From Cryptomeria japonica (lineage: Eukaryota; Streptophyta; Pinopsida; Cupressales; Cupressaceae): 64,000 bases of DNA. The notes under the pieces were generated by a model. It had not been told where the DNA came from, searched no databases, and was given only the letters and a program-made list of their open reading frames with translations. Every line of letters starts with the position of its first letter. The first letter of the stretch is position 1. Below, piece by piece: positions 46,824 to 57,567 of the stretch. The DNA is taken from NCBI RefSeq assembly GCF_030272615.1, contig NC_081406.1, positions 469,826,400 to 469,890,399 on the forward strand, read 5' to 3'. Both the position numbers and the translations under genes were made by a program.

Positions 46824-49800
46824 TGTAATGCTCCACAAATGAACCCTTAAGGAAATAAGCCAATAAAACCTAGAATATTTATTTTGAAACATTTTAGATA
46901 AACTTAACAAATTTAATGACAAAGATATGACACCACATGTTGCACTTGCATGAAAATGTGCACACCAGTGTCACAAGAGAGATTATGACACAAAAGAATA
47001 CTTGAGAAAGACCAAAACATCACACAAGAAAAATATTGAAGTCCCTAAACGCTAATCAACTACAAGGGAAGGCTTAGGATACTTTAGGAAAGGTGAACAA
47101 AGGGTTTCAACCCTAAAAAATATTCAAAAATTATCTACAAGACTTCACTTGGCCAACAAGGTTTTCTCCTTGGTCCTAGGTGTGATGATTGGCTTCCCAT
47201 AGAAACAAAAACACAATTCGATGTGATTGACACTACTAAAAGTCACTCACAACATACTAGGACCACATCAAAGGTTCCCTTGACACTCTAAGACCAAACA
47301 AAAACTTCAACTCCCTCAAATCAACATTTTAAGGCTTTGGAAACCCTGTCAAGAAAGTGCTAAGGACTAAGGTGAACATATTGTATCTAGGCACCGAATC
47401 AAGACACATGCACACATAGTAGAAACTAGTGCAATTCTCCCAAGTACTCCTAGCATGTTGTAGACCGCCAAGCATGCTAGTGTCCTTTCTGGGTGTAGTG
47501 TCCCTAGAATTATTATCCCACATTATTGTCCTCTAAGATATGTTGGTGTCCATACTAGTGAGCGAACCAAAGCTAGGGTAAGGTGTCATGGAAACCATAG
47601 ATGAATTAGAGTACATAAAACATTGCAAGGACACCCAAGGAACACAAAAATACCAAAAAGGTGCGTAGACAAAATTTTCAAGCAACACCCCTAGACACTA
47701 GGCACCACCAACACACAAGGGAGATGATGGGAGATCCCCAAACACCACCAAACTACCTTAAAATCCAACTAAAGGATCAAACACACTAAATCACACAAAT
47801 AACCATGCCATACATACTTGGATGCTTTACAAGACTATCTGGAAGATGCATCTAAAGAGCCCCAATCAGACTCGAATTGACTTGAAATCACTCAAATCTA
47901 CTCAAGTCACTAGAAGGAGGTATGAAAACTTTGAGAGGGGACTACAACACCCTCCAAGACCACTCAAAATTCCATTGAGTTCATTTTAAGCTCAATAGAA
48001 ATGTTCTTATACACTTATCCATGTTATGAATTGAAAACATAGAGAAAGAGAGCATATAAAATTGTGCCTAATACCAACACTGACACATGTTAAAACTAAT
48101 ATAATCCATTATATACAAATTTATTACATCATTCTCCATGAGGAGTGTCTAATAGATATATACATCAATACATAACTTGGATTCAAACATCCATTTATTT
48201 ACATTTACAAGAAATGAGAAAGAACATGAAAGCATGAGAAAGGAGAAGGATAGGATGAATTTGATACCATCTTTGAAGCCATGATCTCTAGTCCCTAACA
48301 GTAATTTGCAATGCTACTCAATCATGTGGAGCCCAAAGGTCCACCCCACCATTCTCATAGAGATAGTCATATGATCCAAACACTCAAGCAATGAATATAC
48401 ATGGGAGCATATGATTAAACACATGCCATACACATGTATGCACATCATACATAAATTAAGAGAAAACATCCCCAAAGATAAGAAATGGAAAATACCTTAA
48501 TTGCAAACAAAAATATGCAAGAGAATTTAATAAACACAAATATAAGTATGCAAAAATTAACATATCAAAATGAGAGTGACACTCAACATCCGACCACGAG
48601 ATGACATATAACATCATGGATCAACACACATGGAAATCACATGATCATCAATGAAACAACATGAACAAGAAAGAAAATACATCTTCTAACATGTTCTACT
48701 CAAATCTACAGGGCTAGGTACTAGAGAGAAAGAAATGGGAGTTCCATCATGTATCTTGAATGGATGGCTCATGCGGAATTGAGTAATCCTCTCATACAGA
48801 TGAGGAGACTTATCTTACTCGATCTAGCGCTCCTTGAGCAGGGAGGGCTTCCCAAGTCATCCTTAGCCTATAAGAGCACTCGAGGCATGCAAGGGGCATC
48901 CAATTATCTTAGTTAAGTTTTGTTACCCATGTTTTAATTTAATCATCACTTTATTGAGTAACTCTCCACACAATGATTGCCAACATGATACTATGAGTTG
49001 GGGACACGTTGGGAACAACTCCCATCATTGACTCTACTACCTACCCTAGGCTCAACAAAATAAAAACCAAAACAAAAAATACAATGATTTAACTTTCCAG
49101 TTCATAAAACTTTCATCAAATTGAGCCAAATTCACATAATATGCACAATTGCTCAATCCATTAAAACAACATGAAAACAGATCTAGATCGATCCCAATTC
49201 AAAATTTCATATACATTTTCCATCATTCCACATAATAATTTTACATCAAAATCATAAAATTATACTTTTAATAGTGACACAAAATCCCCCAAACTAAGGA
49301 ATAGTGAAAGTCGCCATTAAAGGATGTTGAAGAACACTAAAATTCAAAAGATAAAAATATCTAAAGATACCATTTTCAATCTTATCCAATCAAAAATTGG
49401 GCATGATAGCATTTCTAAGACATAGTTTTCTCATTTCTACCCATAACAATTCAAACATTCAATGAAATGGTTTGGTTTGAGAAGGACACAAGTTACTTTG
49501 GACTCAAATATTCAAATGAAACCAACAAAAATTGAAAAGGTCAAGCATAAAGAAAGTTATGTGTTCCTTGCCACTATTTTGTCTCAAAATTGAAAAGATG
49601 AAGAACTTAAAAACTCCACAAAATCCATAAAATCCAAAGAGCAGCAAGTAAAATATTCCAATACAAACACAACAAGCCAATATCCAGAAAAATATTTGTA
49701 AGATTTCCTCCCCAAATCAACAAATCAAAATTCACAAGTAGAACTCACAAAATGCAAAAAAAAAAAAGACGAGTGCCCAAAACAAACTTTTTCCCCAATA

Positions 49801-50419
49801 TGAAACCCACTACAAAATACCTTTTTCAAAATAATAAAATAAAAGAATTTTAATCTCCCAACATTCACCCATAGGCCCTAACTGGGAAATTGCTAATAAA
49901 ATGTATACTCATAAGGCATAATTAAATGCATAACATTTAAATTGCAATTAAAAACATGAAAATCCAATTCCACATTAAAATTGACAACAATTGACAATTA
50001 CACGAAAAATGCATACACTCTTTGTTTTTCAACCACAAGAGAGATTTGGGGTATTCCAAACATTACCAACATGGTATTTGGGTCTATCACATGGGGAATC
50101 GTATTCGATTAAGTACGATGGGTGAGGTTCAATGATAAATTTGCCTAATGTGCTATCTCCAATTTAACCATTGTTAGGGAAAAGTATGATTAGATGTTTG
50201 AAGTTAAGTGGAGTTGATACCTTGTACTTACAACCACTCAAAAAACAACAAGGGTACCTATGCATATAATATAATGGCCGAAGTTAACATGATTTACCAA
50301 ATGGGGTAAAATATCACACAACATCATCTTATTGTATTTAACTAATTTAATCACGTTATCATTTAATTCTATCATCAATATTAACATCTTGAAATATAGA
50401 AAATAAATTCACATTATTA
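46824..50419 (-). repeat. Long gypsy LTR, minus-strand copy
   Basis: It is the inverted counterpart of segments 1-3 of the plus copy: the same order of matching words, read on the opposite strand, from GCATTACA at 46,824 to TATGCATAGGTA near 50,260 and beyond. It is cut at 50,420 by Sirevirus-like element 2, and the missing LTR start was not found beyond that element. Gypsy, and not copia, is an inference from LTR length and style; no pol is present. Confidence 0.7.
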
Positions 50420-51521
50420 TGTTGGCTTGATGATGATTGTAATAACTTCATCATATGTTGTCATTGATGAAACACATACACACACACATGTTCATATTGT
50501 CTACCGGTGTGACTTCAAAGTTGTTTATATTACAACCAGTATACTAGAGGTTTATATCTAACCGGTACATGGTGACAACCGATATATACATGGAGACAAC
50601 CAGTGGATATACATAACTCAGCATCAACCTGAAGATCCAATGAAGATTATCACAAGAGCATCAAAGGATAAACAGTTTATATGTTTAACTCCAACCAGTA
50701 TTCATTGATTATGTAATGAGTTGTCACTAGTCGTGATGAGTTATCCTTACCAATAATTTTTGGTGGTATTTTTGTGATGAGTTATGATTGTTTGACCAGA
50801 TACATTGCACCTAGGAAATTGTGTTATGATTTCTAGAGGCCGACATGAAATCTAAATGTCTATATATTGACATCACAATGAATTATTTTGTATGAGCGAA
50901 GATGATATATTATGAGATGATTTGAGCGAAGGCAGAAAGTGTTAAGTTGCAGAGTATGTTGGTAATGTAGATTTGAGTGTGCAGAAGAGGATCTATACAA
51001 GCAAGTTGTGCTACTACTAGATCACACCACCTATTTTTTTCTAATCACTACAACAGTCAAATCCCCTAACCAGGTAAGCTCTAACAAGCTTCATTGTACA
51101 AATCCTCTAACCAGGTGATCCATTAGTTTGGATTCAGAAATCCTCTATCGAGGTTACTCCTTACAGGGTACTACCTTTTACAGGGTATAGCTTTTAACTA
51201 AGCTTTGGGATCTTTAACAAGATTCGCTCCTACCAAAGTAACCTTTTGTAGACCTTAACCGGTTAGTTATCTATTACTACAAATAGTTAACTTGTGAGTC
51301 CCATCTCACTGTGGTTTTCACCTATTTGGGTTTTCCACGTATAAACACTTGTGTTATGGTGGATGTTTTACTTATTGTGGATGTTGTTATATCACTTTGG
51401 GTTGCATGCATATTGTTTAACAAACTTGTTAAGTATATCTACCAGTCAGTGTTTAAAGTAGTATCATTTTTTGTGTCACTGATTCACCCCCCCCCCCTCT
51501 CAGTGCTTTACAAGTCCATCA
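50420..51521 (+). repeat. 5' LTR of element 2
   Basis: 1,102 bp, TGTTGG to CCATCA. It contains CACACACACATG near the start, a run of Cs (51,486-51,497) and the CTCTCAGTGCTTTACAAGTC end that resembles the other Sirevirus-like LTRs here. Confidence 0.9.
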
Positions 51522-51523
51522 AT

Positions 51524-51536
51524 TGGTATCAGAGCC
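51524..51536 (+). promoter_or_regulatory. Primer-binding site of element 2
   Basis: TGGTATCAGAGCC, a perfect initiator-Met-type PBS, two bases after the LTR end. Confidence 0.9.
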
Positions 51537-51583
51537 TAACTTCTTTAAAGCCTAATCACTTGGAAGGAAACCCTAAAGCTACC

Positions 51584-52879
51584 ATGGGGGATATGAGCTA
51601 CTTTGAGATGACTAGAGAGCTTGAAGCAAGTAGGAATGAGCTTGAAACCCTAAGGATCAAACTAAAAGCTTCTCAAGTCAAAAGGAGAGAGCTAAATGAA
51701 CAATTGTTAGAAATATCTAATAATAGTTCTTCAGATGAGGCCAATATTGATGCTTTAGCTGAGGAAGTTGAAAAAATAAACAGTGGAAAGCTAAATCTGA
51801 GGGGAGAGCTAGAAGGTCTTACTATTCCCATGAGTCAAGAACTGGAAGCTAGGAGAACTACTGAAGATCTCATCAAGGAAAGAGAACATAAGATTGCCAA
51901 GATCAAGCAAGATAATGCTACTTTGCATGAGCATTTGAATGTAGAGAAAGAAGAAAAATAGAACTTGCAGCTAAATCTTGAATTGGCATCATCTCTAAGA
52001 GAGAATCTGTCAAAACATAATGAAGATCTTACCAGACAACTCATTGAAGTGAATGGGAAGCTAAAAAATTTCAACAATTTTTCTACCTTACTAGATGAGA
52101 AAATTCAATCACAAAGAATGAAAGGTGATACTTCTGGACTTGGTTTTAACACATCTGAAAAAGGAGAATCTTCTAGTACCAAGAGCAACACTCATATTAA
52201 CAAATCTACTCCTAAGACTAAAAAGCCTACCGATAAGAAGGTCTTTAAACCTGTTTGTTTTGTTTTCCATAAACCTAGTCACACTGCAAATGTTTGTAGA
52301 AACAAAGCTAATGGAAATGTAAGCTACAATACAAATGATTGGTATGTGTCCAATAAATTTGAAGGTCATTGTTTCACATGCAAAATGTATGGACATAGAC
52401 TAGTTGAATGTAGATATGGAGCAAATAATCCAATACCACATATGCATCCAAGACCAAATGGCAACTAGATGGGAAATTATGATAACTGGGGTAACATGAA
52501 CTGGCTGAGACCCTATGACAACTGGTTTAATCCATTTGAGATGGAAAAGGTAACGAATGTCATTTGCACCATTTGTAAAAACTTTGGTCATGTGGCTATG
52601 AATTGTAGAAGAAGAACTGGGAGAGGTAATGCAAGACCTTGGAGATCATCTAGAATGGCCTGCTATCATTATCATAAACCAGGACACATGGAAAAACTTT
52701 GCAGATCCAGAAAGAACAAACTGGTCAATCATTCTAATGATCAGAAAGGAAAGTAGAAAGTTAATATTGAGGAAACCAGAGAAGAAATGAATTGAATATG
52801 GAAGAAGAAGAGTGAAGATTTATCTGGAGAAGAAACTAACCCTTCACCCAGTATGGAGAATCCTGCATTGGTGAACTAA
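51584..52879 (+). pseudogene. Gag of element 2 (coiled coil plus four zinc-knuckle positions)
   Basis: ATG 51584 (context ACCATGG) opens a 432-codon frame to TAA 52,877-52,879, with internal stops at 51,959 (TAG), 52,466 (TAG), 52,754 (TAG) and about 52,793 (TGA) but no frameshift. Residues 1 to about 175 are a charged coiled coil. Zinc-knuckle positions start near residues 225 (CFVFHKPSH, second Cys lost), 263 (CFTCKMYGH), 328 (CTICKNFGH) and 360 (CYHYHKPGH, second Cys lost). Between the second and third lies an Asn/Trp-rich linker. Architecture and spacing parallel gag of element 1. Expected role: RNA packaging. Confidence 0.82.
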
Positions 52880-53350
52880 GCCTTTTAATATGGCTAAGGG
52901 GAGCATAATGGTAAAATCTACTTTCGGACCCCTTGAAAATAATGAGTGGTAAGAGAATTTGAATGCATGAAATTTTGATAACTTTGGTGAATCGGTATCA
53001 ACCGGTTTTACACCTATTAATATTGTATGCATCTTTAAGAAGTGTAATTAGGGTTTGTAACCCTAACGGACGAGCATTTAATGCAGTAGGAAAAGGATAA
53101 AAGCAAGTTTCACTTTGTTATTTTTACCCAAATGCATTCGAGAAAGATTTTTTGAGCACTTGCAGAGCTAAGAAAGGATTGTTAGCTGATTTTAGTCGAA
53201 GTTGTATCGTGATTTGTGCGATCAAGAAAATTTGAAGGTTAGTGAAGACTAAACTGATGTGCACTTGAGTATTCAACCAGTAAACGAGGCAACGCTTGTA
53301 AAATAAGATATTTCTTTGAAAAATCTTGCTTTGAATCTTGTCTATCTGAA
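52880..53350 (+). other. Gag-ORF2 junction of element 2
   Basis: 470 bp non-coding, starting with GCTAAGGGGAGCATAAT-like sequence shared with element 1. It could serve as leader for an ORF2 mRNA; no promoter motif is certain. Confidence 0.4.
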
Positions 53351-56300
53351 ATGGCACCGTCTTCTAAACCAGTAGAGAAATTGATGATCACATATGAACC
53401 TATGGAAGTTGTAAAGGCGAAACAAATTGTGTCTTATAAGGCTTTATCACAAGTTCCTAGTGGTGTCGTAGTGAAAGGAGATTTGCCTAGCTACATTGAT
53501 TGCAAGATAGAGGATTTAGGATCATTGTCGATATATTCTCAGTTGAAATCCCTTTGCGATGAAAATGGAAAGATTCAACCCGAGTATATTAGGGTTTATG
53601 AGAAAGGTTTTCATAATGCAGCTTATTTTCTTGAAGATTTTGAAGAGGAACATATCTGAATTATTTTGAGTTATGTTCATGGGGAAAACATGTATTTAGA
53701 AAGGACTCATACTATAACCAAGGAAGCTATTCAAGCTGTAACTAGTTTTTACTCAATTGGTGGAGTACCTAAGCTGAGGCAAATTTCAAAAGAGACAGTA
53801 AACACTCTAACCGGATCAACCTCTGATGGGCGTGCTTTTTTTGTCAATAACATCAAGGACCCATTGGTTAAGTTGGCAGCTATGGTTATAGGCTACCATA
53901 TATTCTATTCTAGCATAACGAATAGTGTTCCATCTGCAGCAGTGCATACTACTTATAAAATGATAGCTGAAGATGCTAATTATGATCTATGTGAGGCCAT
54001 AAGGAGCCAATTATTATTGAATCTTCAGTCTATCAAGAAGGATAGTAGTCAAAAGTTTAAATTTGGTTAGTTGTTGATCGGTCTATTCTTTCATTCCCAG
54101 AATTTCCTACCGGGAATTGGTGATCTTGAATGGTGTAAGGATCTACCTATATCTGCCCATATTAAGAACAACATCAAGGTTGTGAGGAAAACCTTCTCTG
54201 CTGTAATGAATAAATATTTCAATGAATTTCAGAAGAAAATGAGTATGAGAGTAAGATTGCCTGAGGATGTGGTGAAACACTTCGCTAAGGACATTATTTT
54301 CACAGTTACCACTGATTTCTATTTGATGGAGGCTATTGAGCCTAGAGAAGAAGAAATGGAAGAAATGAGCTATGAAGTCAACTATGACTTATTGATCGGT
54401 TATGCCAATAATCTGTTGGCATCTCTAGTGGATAAAAAGAAGGCAAAATTGGATACACTTGAAGTTCAAACTGCAAAAGCTGAAACCAGTAGTGTTCCAA
54501 CCATAAGTGGTAAAGGTAAGATAAAGAAAGCTGAGCAAGCACCTCCGGTGATAAAAAGTACCAGAGTAACATGAAGTGTCCAAACTAAAAAGGAACCAGA
54601 ACCTAAAGTATATGCAAAGAAGGAGACTCCATCAAAGAAAAGAGGTCAGAAACTAATTCTCCAAGCAGAATCTAAAGGTACTGATACTGAGGAGGAACCC
54701 AAGAAAATGAAAGCAACTGGTAAAACAACCAAACAAGTAAAGGAAGTTGCAAAGGCGACTGTTCCTATTGATGTCTCAACTTACAAGCCCGAGACTAACT
54801 TTGAGAGGACAGTGAAGACATTAGGAAGAAACATATTTGGTAATGTCAAAGATCATTTTGATTCATTCAATGAAGATGAAAAGGAACAAATTATTCAACA
54901 GGTAATCAATTATTTGTGCCATTACAATAGATTACCTCATGATCTTGAAAAGGATATCTCTAAATCCTTATATACTATTCTTTTGAATAAATGGGAGGAA
55001 GCTATGAAGAAGGAAAAATAAATAATTGATGATGTATTTGTACAATATTTTTCTGATTTATCAAAGGATGAGTTGAATGAATTGGTTGATAAGTATAAAG
55101 TCCATTTTGCTTTCAAGTCAAGAAGATTGAAGCTACTTAGTGGAAATGTGCAACCTGTTGAAACTGAGACTCATCATATTGCTCATAATATTCAACGGAT
55201 TGAAGAGCTTATACATTCTTCTAAGGATGAGCAAGATACTATTGATCGACCTGAAATGGATGAGGAAGAAATTGTGCAAGCTGATGTTGTCTATCTTGTC
55301 AAGAAGAAGGATGACACTATTTCCAAATAAGTCATACTTGTTGATGATATTCAGGATACAATAGATCTATCTGGAAACATTATTGTACTAGATATGCAGC
55401 CACCTGAAATCACAGACTCACAGGTTACTAAAGTTGAGAAACTAGCAACTCAACCAAGATTGGATGTTCCACCTGCCAAGGAACAACCATTGAAACCCCA
55501 ACTCCCACTGGTTTCACAGGCCACTCAGAAGGAATCCAATAGAAACGTTGATACATAGATTTTTGAACAAGAGAAGGGAAAGGAACAAGAGAAGGAAAAG
55601 ATTAATAAGATAACATCTGCCAAACTGGTAAAAACATTAGTCATACAACAGACTGATAAAGACGATGATGACTCATTAGGCATCTTAGCGCCTATAATTG
55701 TTGTTGATATGAGTGCATCTGAAATGATGAAGATTGTGACTGCCATGCAATCTAGAGCACACAAGAAGAGACTTAAAGAACAAAGAATGGAAGAAGAAAC
55801 CATTCAGAATGTTGTGAATATTCTGACAAGTCTATTACCGGAAACTGCTACAGGCCATCTGACAACTCCTATTAGAAAACTTGGTCAATTGGTTGTTGAT
55901 GCATCTGACCAACTTAAGTCCCTAGAAGAAGAAATGTAAACTTATGCTAAGAAGAGTTACATGAAGAAGCGTGGAGAGAAGCTCATGAAAGAGATTGATA
56001 CAGGAAAAATCGCTCTATCTCTTAATAAAGATTTATTAAGAAAAGCCATTGAAATGGGAGGGAAATTCCTTGCATCTACTTCTAATGTTTCATTCTTTTA
56101 TTCTAATATCAATAACATGTGAATTGAAACAGGGCAAGAGCTAGAGAAGATATGCAATGCATATCTACCACTTCAAGATTCTATTTTTGCTTTTGGAAAA
56201 TCTGTGGATGATTTGCAGAATAGGTTAGATACCTATGATCTTGAAAAGGCAAATCGACTTTGATCCCTGAAGAAATTGAAGAATCTACTCAGACCTCAAG

Positions 56301-56512
56301 TGGACATACTGCAAAGAGCCTACAAGAATGCAGAAGTTATTTTGGCTACTCCAGAAACTTGTATACTTGATTCAATGGAAGAGTTTCATACTCAGATTAT
56401 GTCTACACTTGAGTTCACTGAGAACTTGCTGGAGACATGGGAACGTGCTTTTTCTCAATTGAAGAGAAACTTTAGTTACATTTTTATGAGGCTCGCAATG
56501 CATGAATCTTGA
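53351..56512 (+). pseudogene. Element 2 ORF2: 1,054-codon ORF of unknown family (envelope-like position)
   Basis: One frame runs from ATG 53351 to TGA 56,510-56,512 with nine internal nonsense codons (53,657; 54,068; 54,572; 55,019; 55,328; 55,556; 55,937; 56,120; 56,261) and no frameshift. The N-terminal 400 residues look globular: ITKEAIQAVTSFYSIGGVP near 53,700, VIGYHIF near 53,890 and PEDVVKHFAK near 54,270. A Lys/Glu/Thr-rich disordered stretch follows, then helical and coiled-coil-like segments and a C-terminal PQVDILQRAYK region. The same landmarks occur in the same order in element 1 (for example GEVP, VIGYKVY, PQIDTL). No protease, integrase, RT or RNase H motif. Its position just before the polypurine tracts matches the Sirevirus envelope-like gene, but there is no clear signal peptide or membrane anchor, so this is only a positional suggestion. 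Confidence 0.75.
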
Positions 56513-56600
56513 TTCAAATTTTTCAAGTTTTTGTATATGTAAAACATTTTGATACAATTTTTTCTATATATATATATGTATTTTTCTTTTCAATTTGGCA

Positions 56601-56766
56601 TTGGTGTCAAAGGGGGAGTAGAAATATGTGTGTGTTATGAAAATTTTGTATGTTGTATGTAGTAAGGGGGAGTATATGTATATGTGTATAAAAATTTTTT
56701 GTAAGCACACTTAGTGGTATTACTGTAAAATTTCTAAGTGTTGCCATCAATGCCAAGGGGGGAGAT
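56601..56766 (+). promoter_or_regulatory. Three polypurine tracts of element 2
   Basis: AAAGGGGGAGTAGAAA at 56,609-56,624, AAGGGGGAG at 56,665-56,673 and AAGGGGGGAGAT at 56,755-56,766 beside the 3' LTR. The first is preceded by TTGGCATTGGTGTCAA and the last by TTGCCATCAATGCC, the same arms as in element 1. Confidence 0.82.
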
Positions 56767-57567
56767 TGTTGGCTTGATGATGATTGTAATAACTTCATCA
56801 TATGTTGTCATTGATGAAACACATACACACACACATGTTCATATTGTCTACCGGTGTGACTTCAAAGTTGTTTATATTACAACCGATATACTAGAGGTTT
56901 ATATCTTACCAGTACATGGTGACAACCGGTATATACATGGAGACAACCAATGGATATACATAACTCGACATCAACCTGAAGATCCAATGGAGATTATCAT
57001 AGGAGCATCAAAGGATAAACAGTTTATATGTTTAACTCCAACTAGTATTGTTGTTTCGACCAATATTCATTGATTATGTGATGAGTTATCACTAGTCATG
57101 ATGAGTTATCCTTACCGACAATTTTTGGCGGTATTTTTGTGATGAGTTATGATTGTTTGACTAGATACACTACACCTAGGAAATTGTGTTATGATTTCTA
57201 GAGGCTAACATGAAATCTAAATGTCTATATATTGACATCACAATGAATTATTTTGTATGAGCGAAGGTGATATGTTATGAGATGATTTGAGCGAAGGCAG
57301 AAAGTGTTAAGTTGCAGAGTATGTTGGTAATGTAGTTTTGAGTGCGCAGAAGAGGATCTATACAAGAAAGTTGTGCTACTACTAGATCACACCACCTGTT
57401 GTTTTCTAATCACTGCAACAGTCAAATCCAGGTAAGCTTTAACAAGCTTCATTGTACAAATCCTCTAACCAGATGATCCATTAGTTTGGATTCAGAAATC
57501 CTCTACTGAGATTACTCCTTACAGGGTACTACCTTTTACAAGGTATATCTTTTAACTAAGCTTTGGG
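56767..57567 (+). repeat. 3' LTR of element 2, truncated
   Basis: It starts TGTTGGCTTGATG and aligns with the 5' LTR to CTTTGGG at 57,567, equal to 51,209. The final 312 bp are absent. Compared with the 5' LTR it carries an extra 18-bp piece near 57,048 and lacks a few bases near 57,428. Confidence 0.88.

Larger units (their letters stand above)
50420..57567 (+). mobile_element. Sirevirus-like element 2: second non-autonomous gag plus ORF2 element
   Basis: LTRs starting TGTTGGCTTGATG at 50,420 and 56,767 enclose a PBS, gag, ORF2 and three polypurine tracts. The first hundred-odd bases of the two LTRs are identical. The 3' LTR stops at 57,567, losing the last 312 bp found in the 5' LTR. Left flank is TATTA; the right TSD is lost. 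As in element 1, no protease, integrase, RT or RNase H motif is present, and gag and ORF2 follow with a short junction between them. It is inserted in the minus copy of the long gypsy LTR. Confidence 0.85.
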
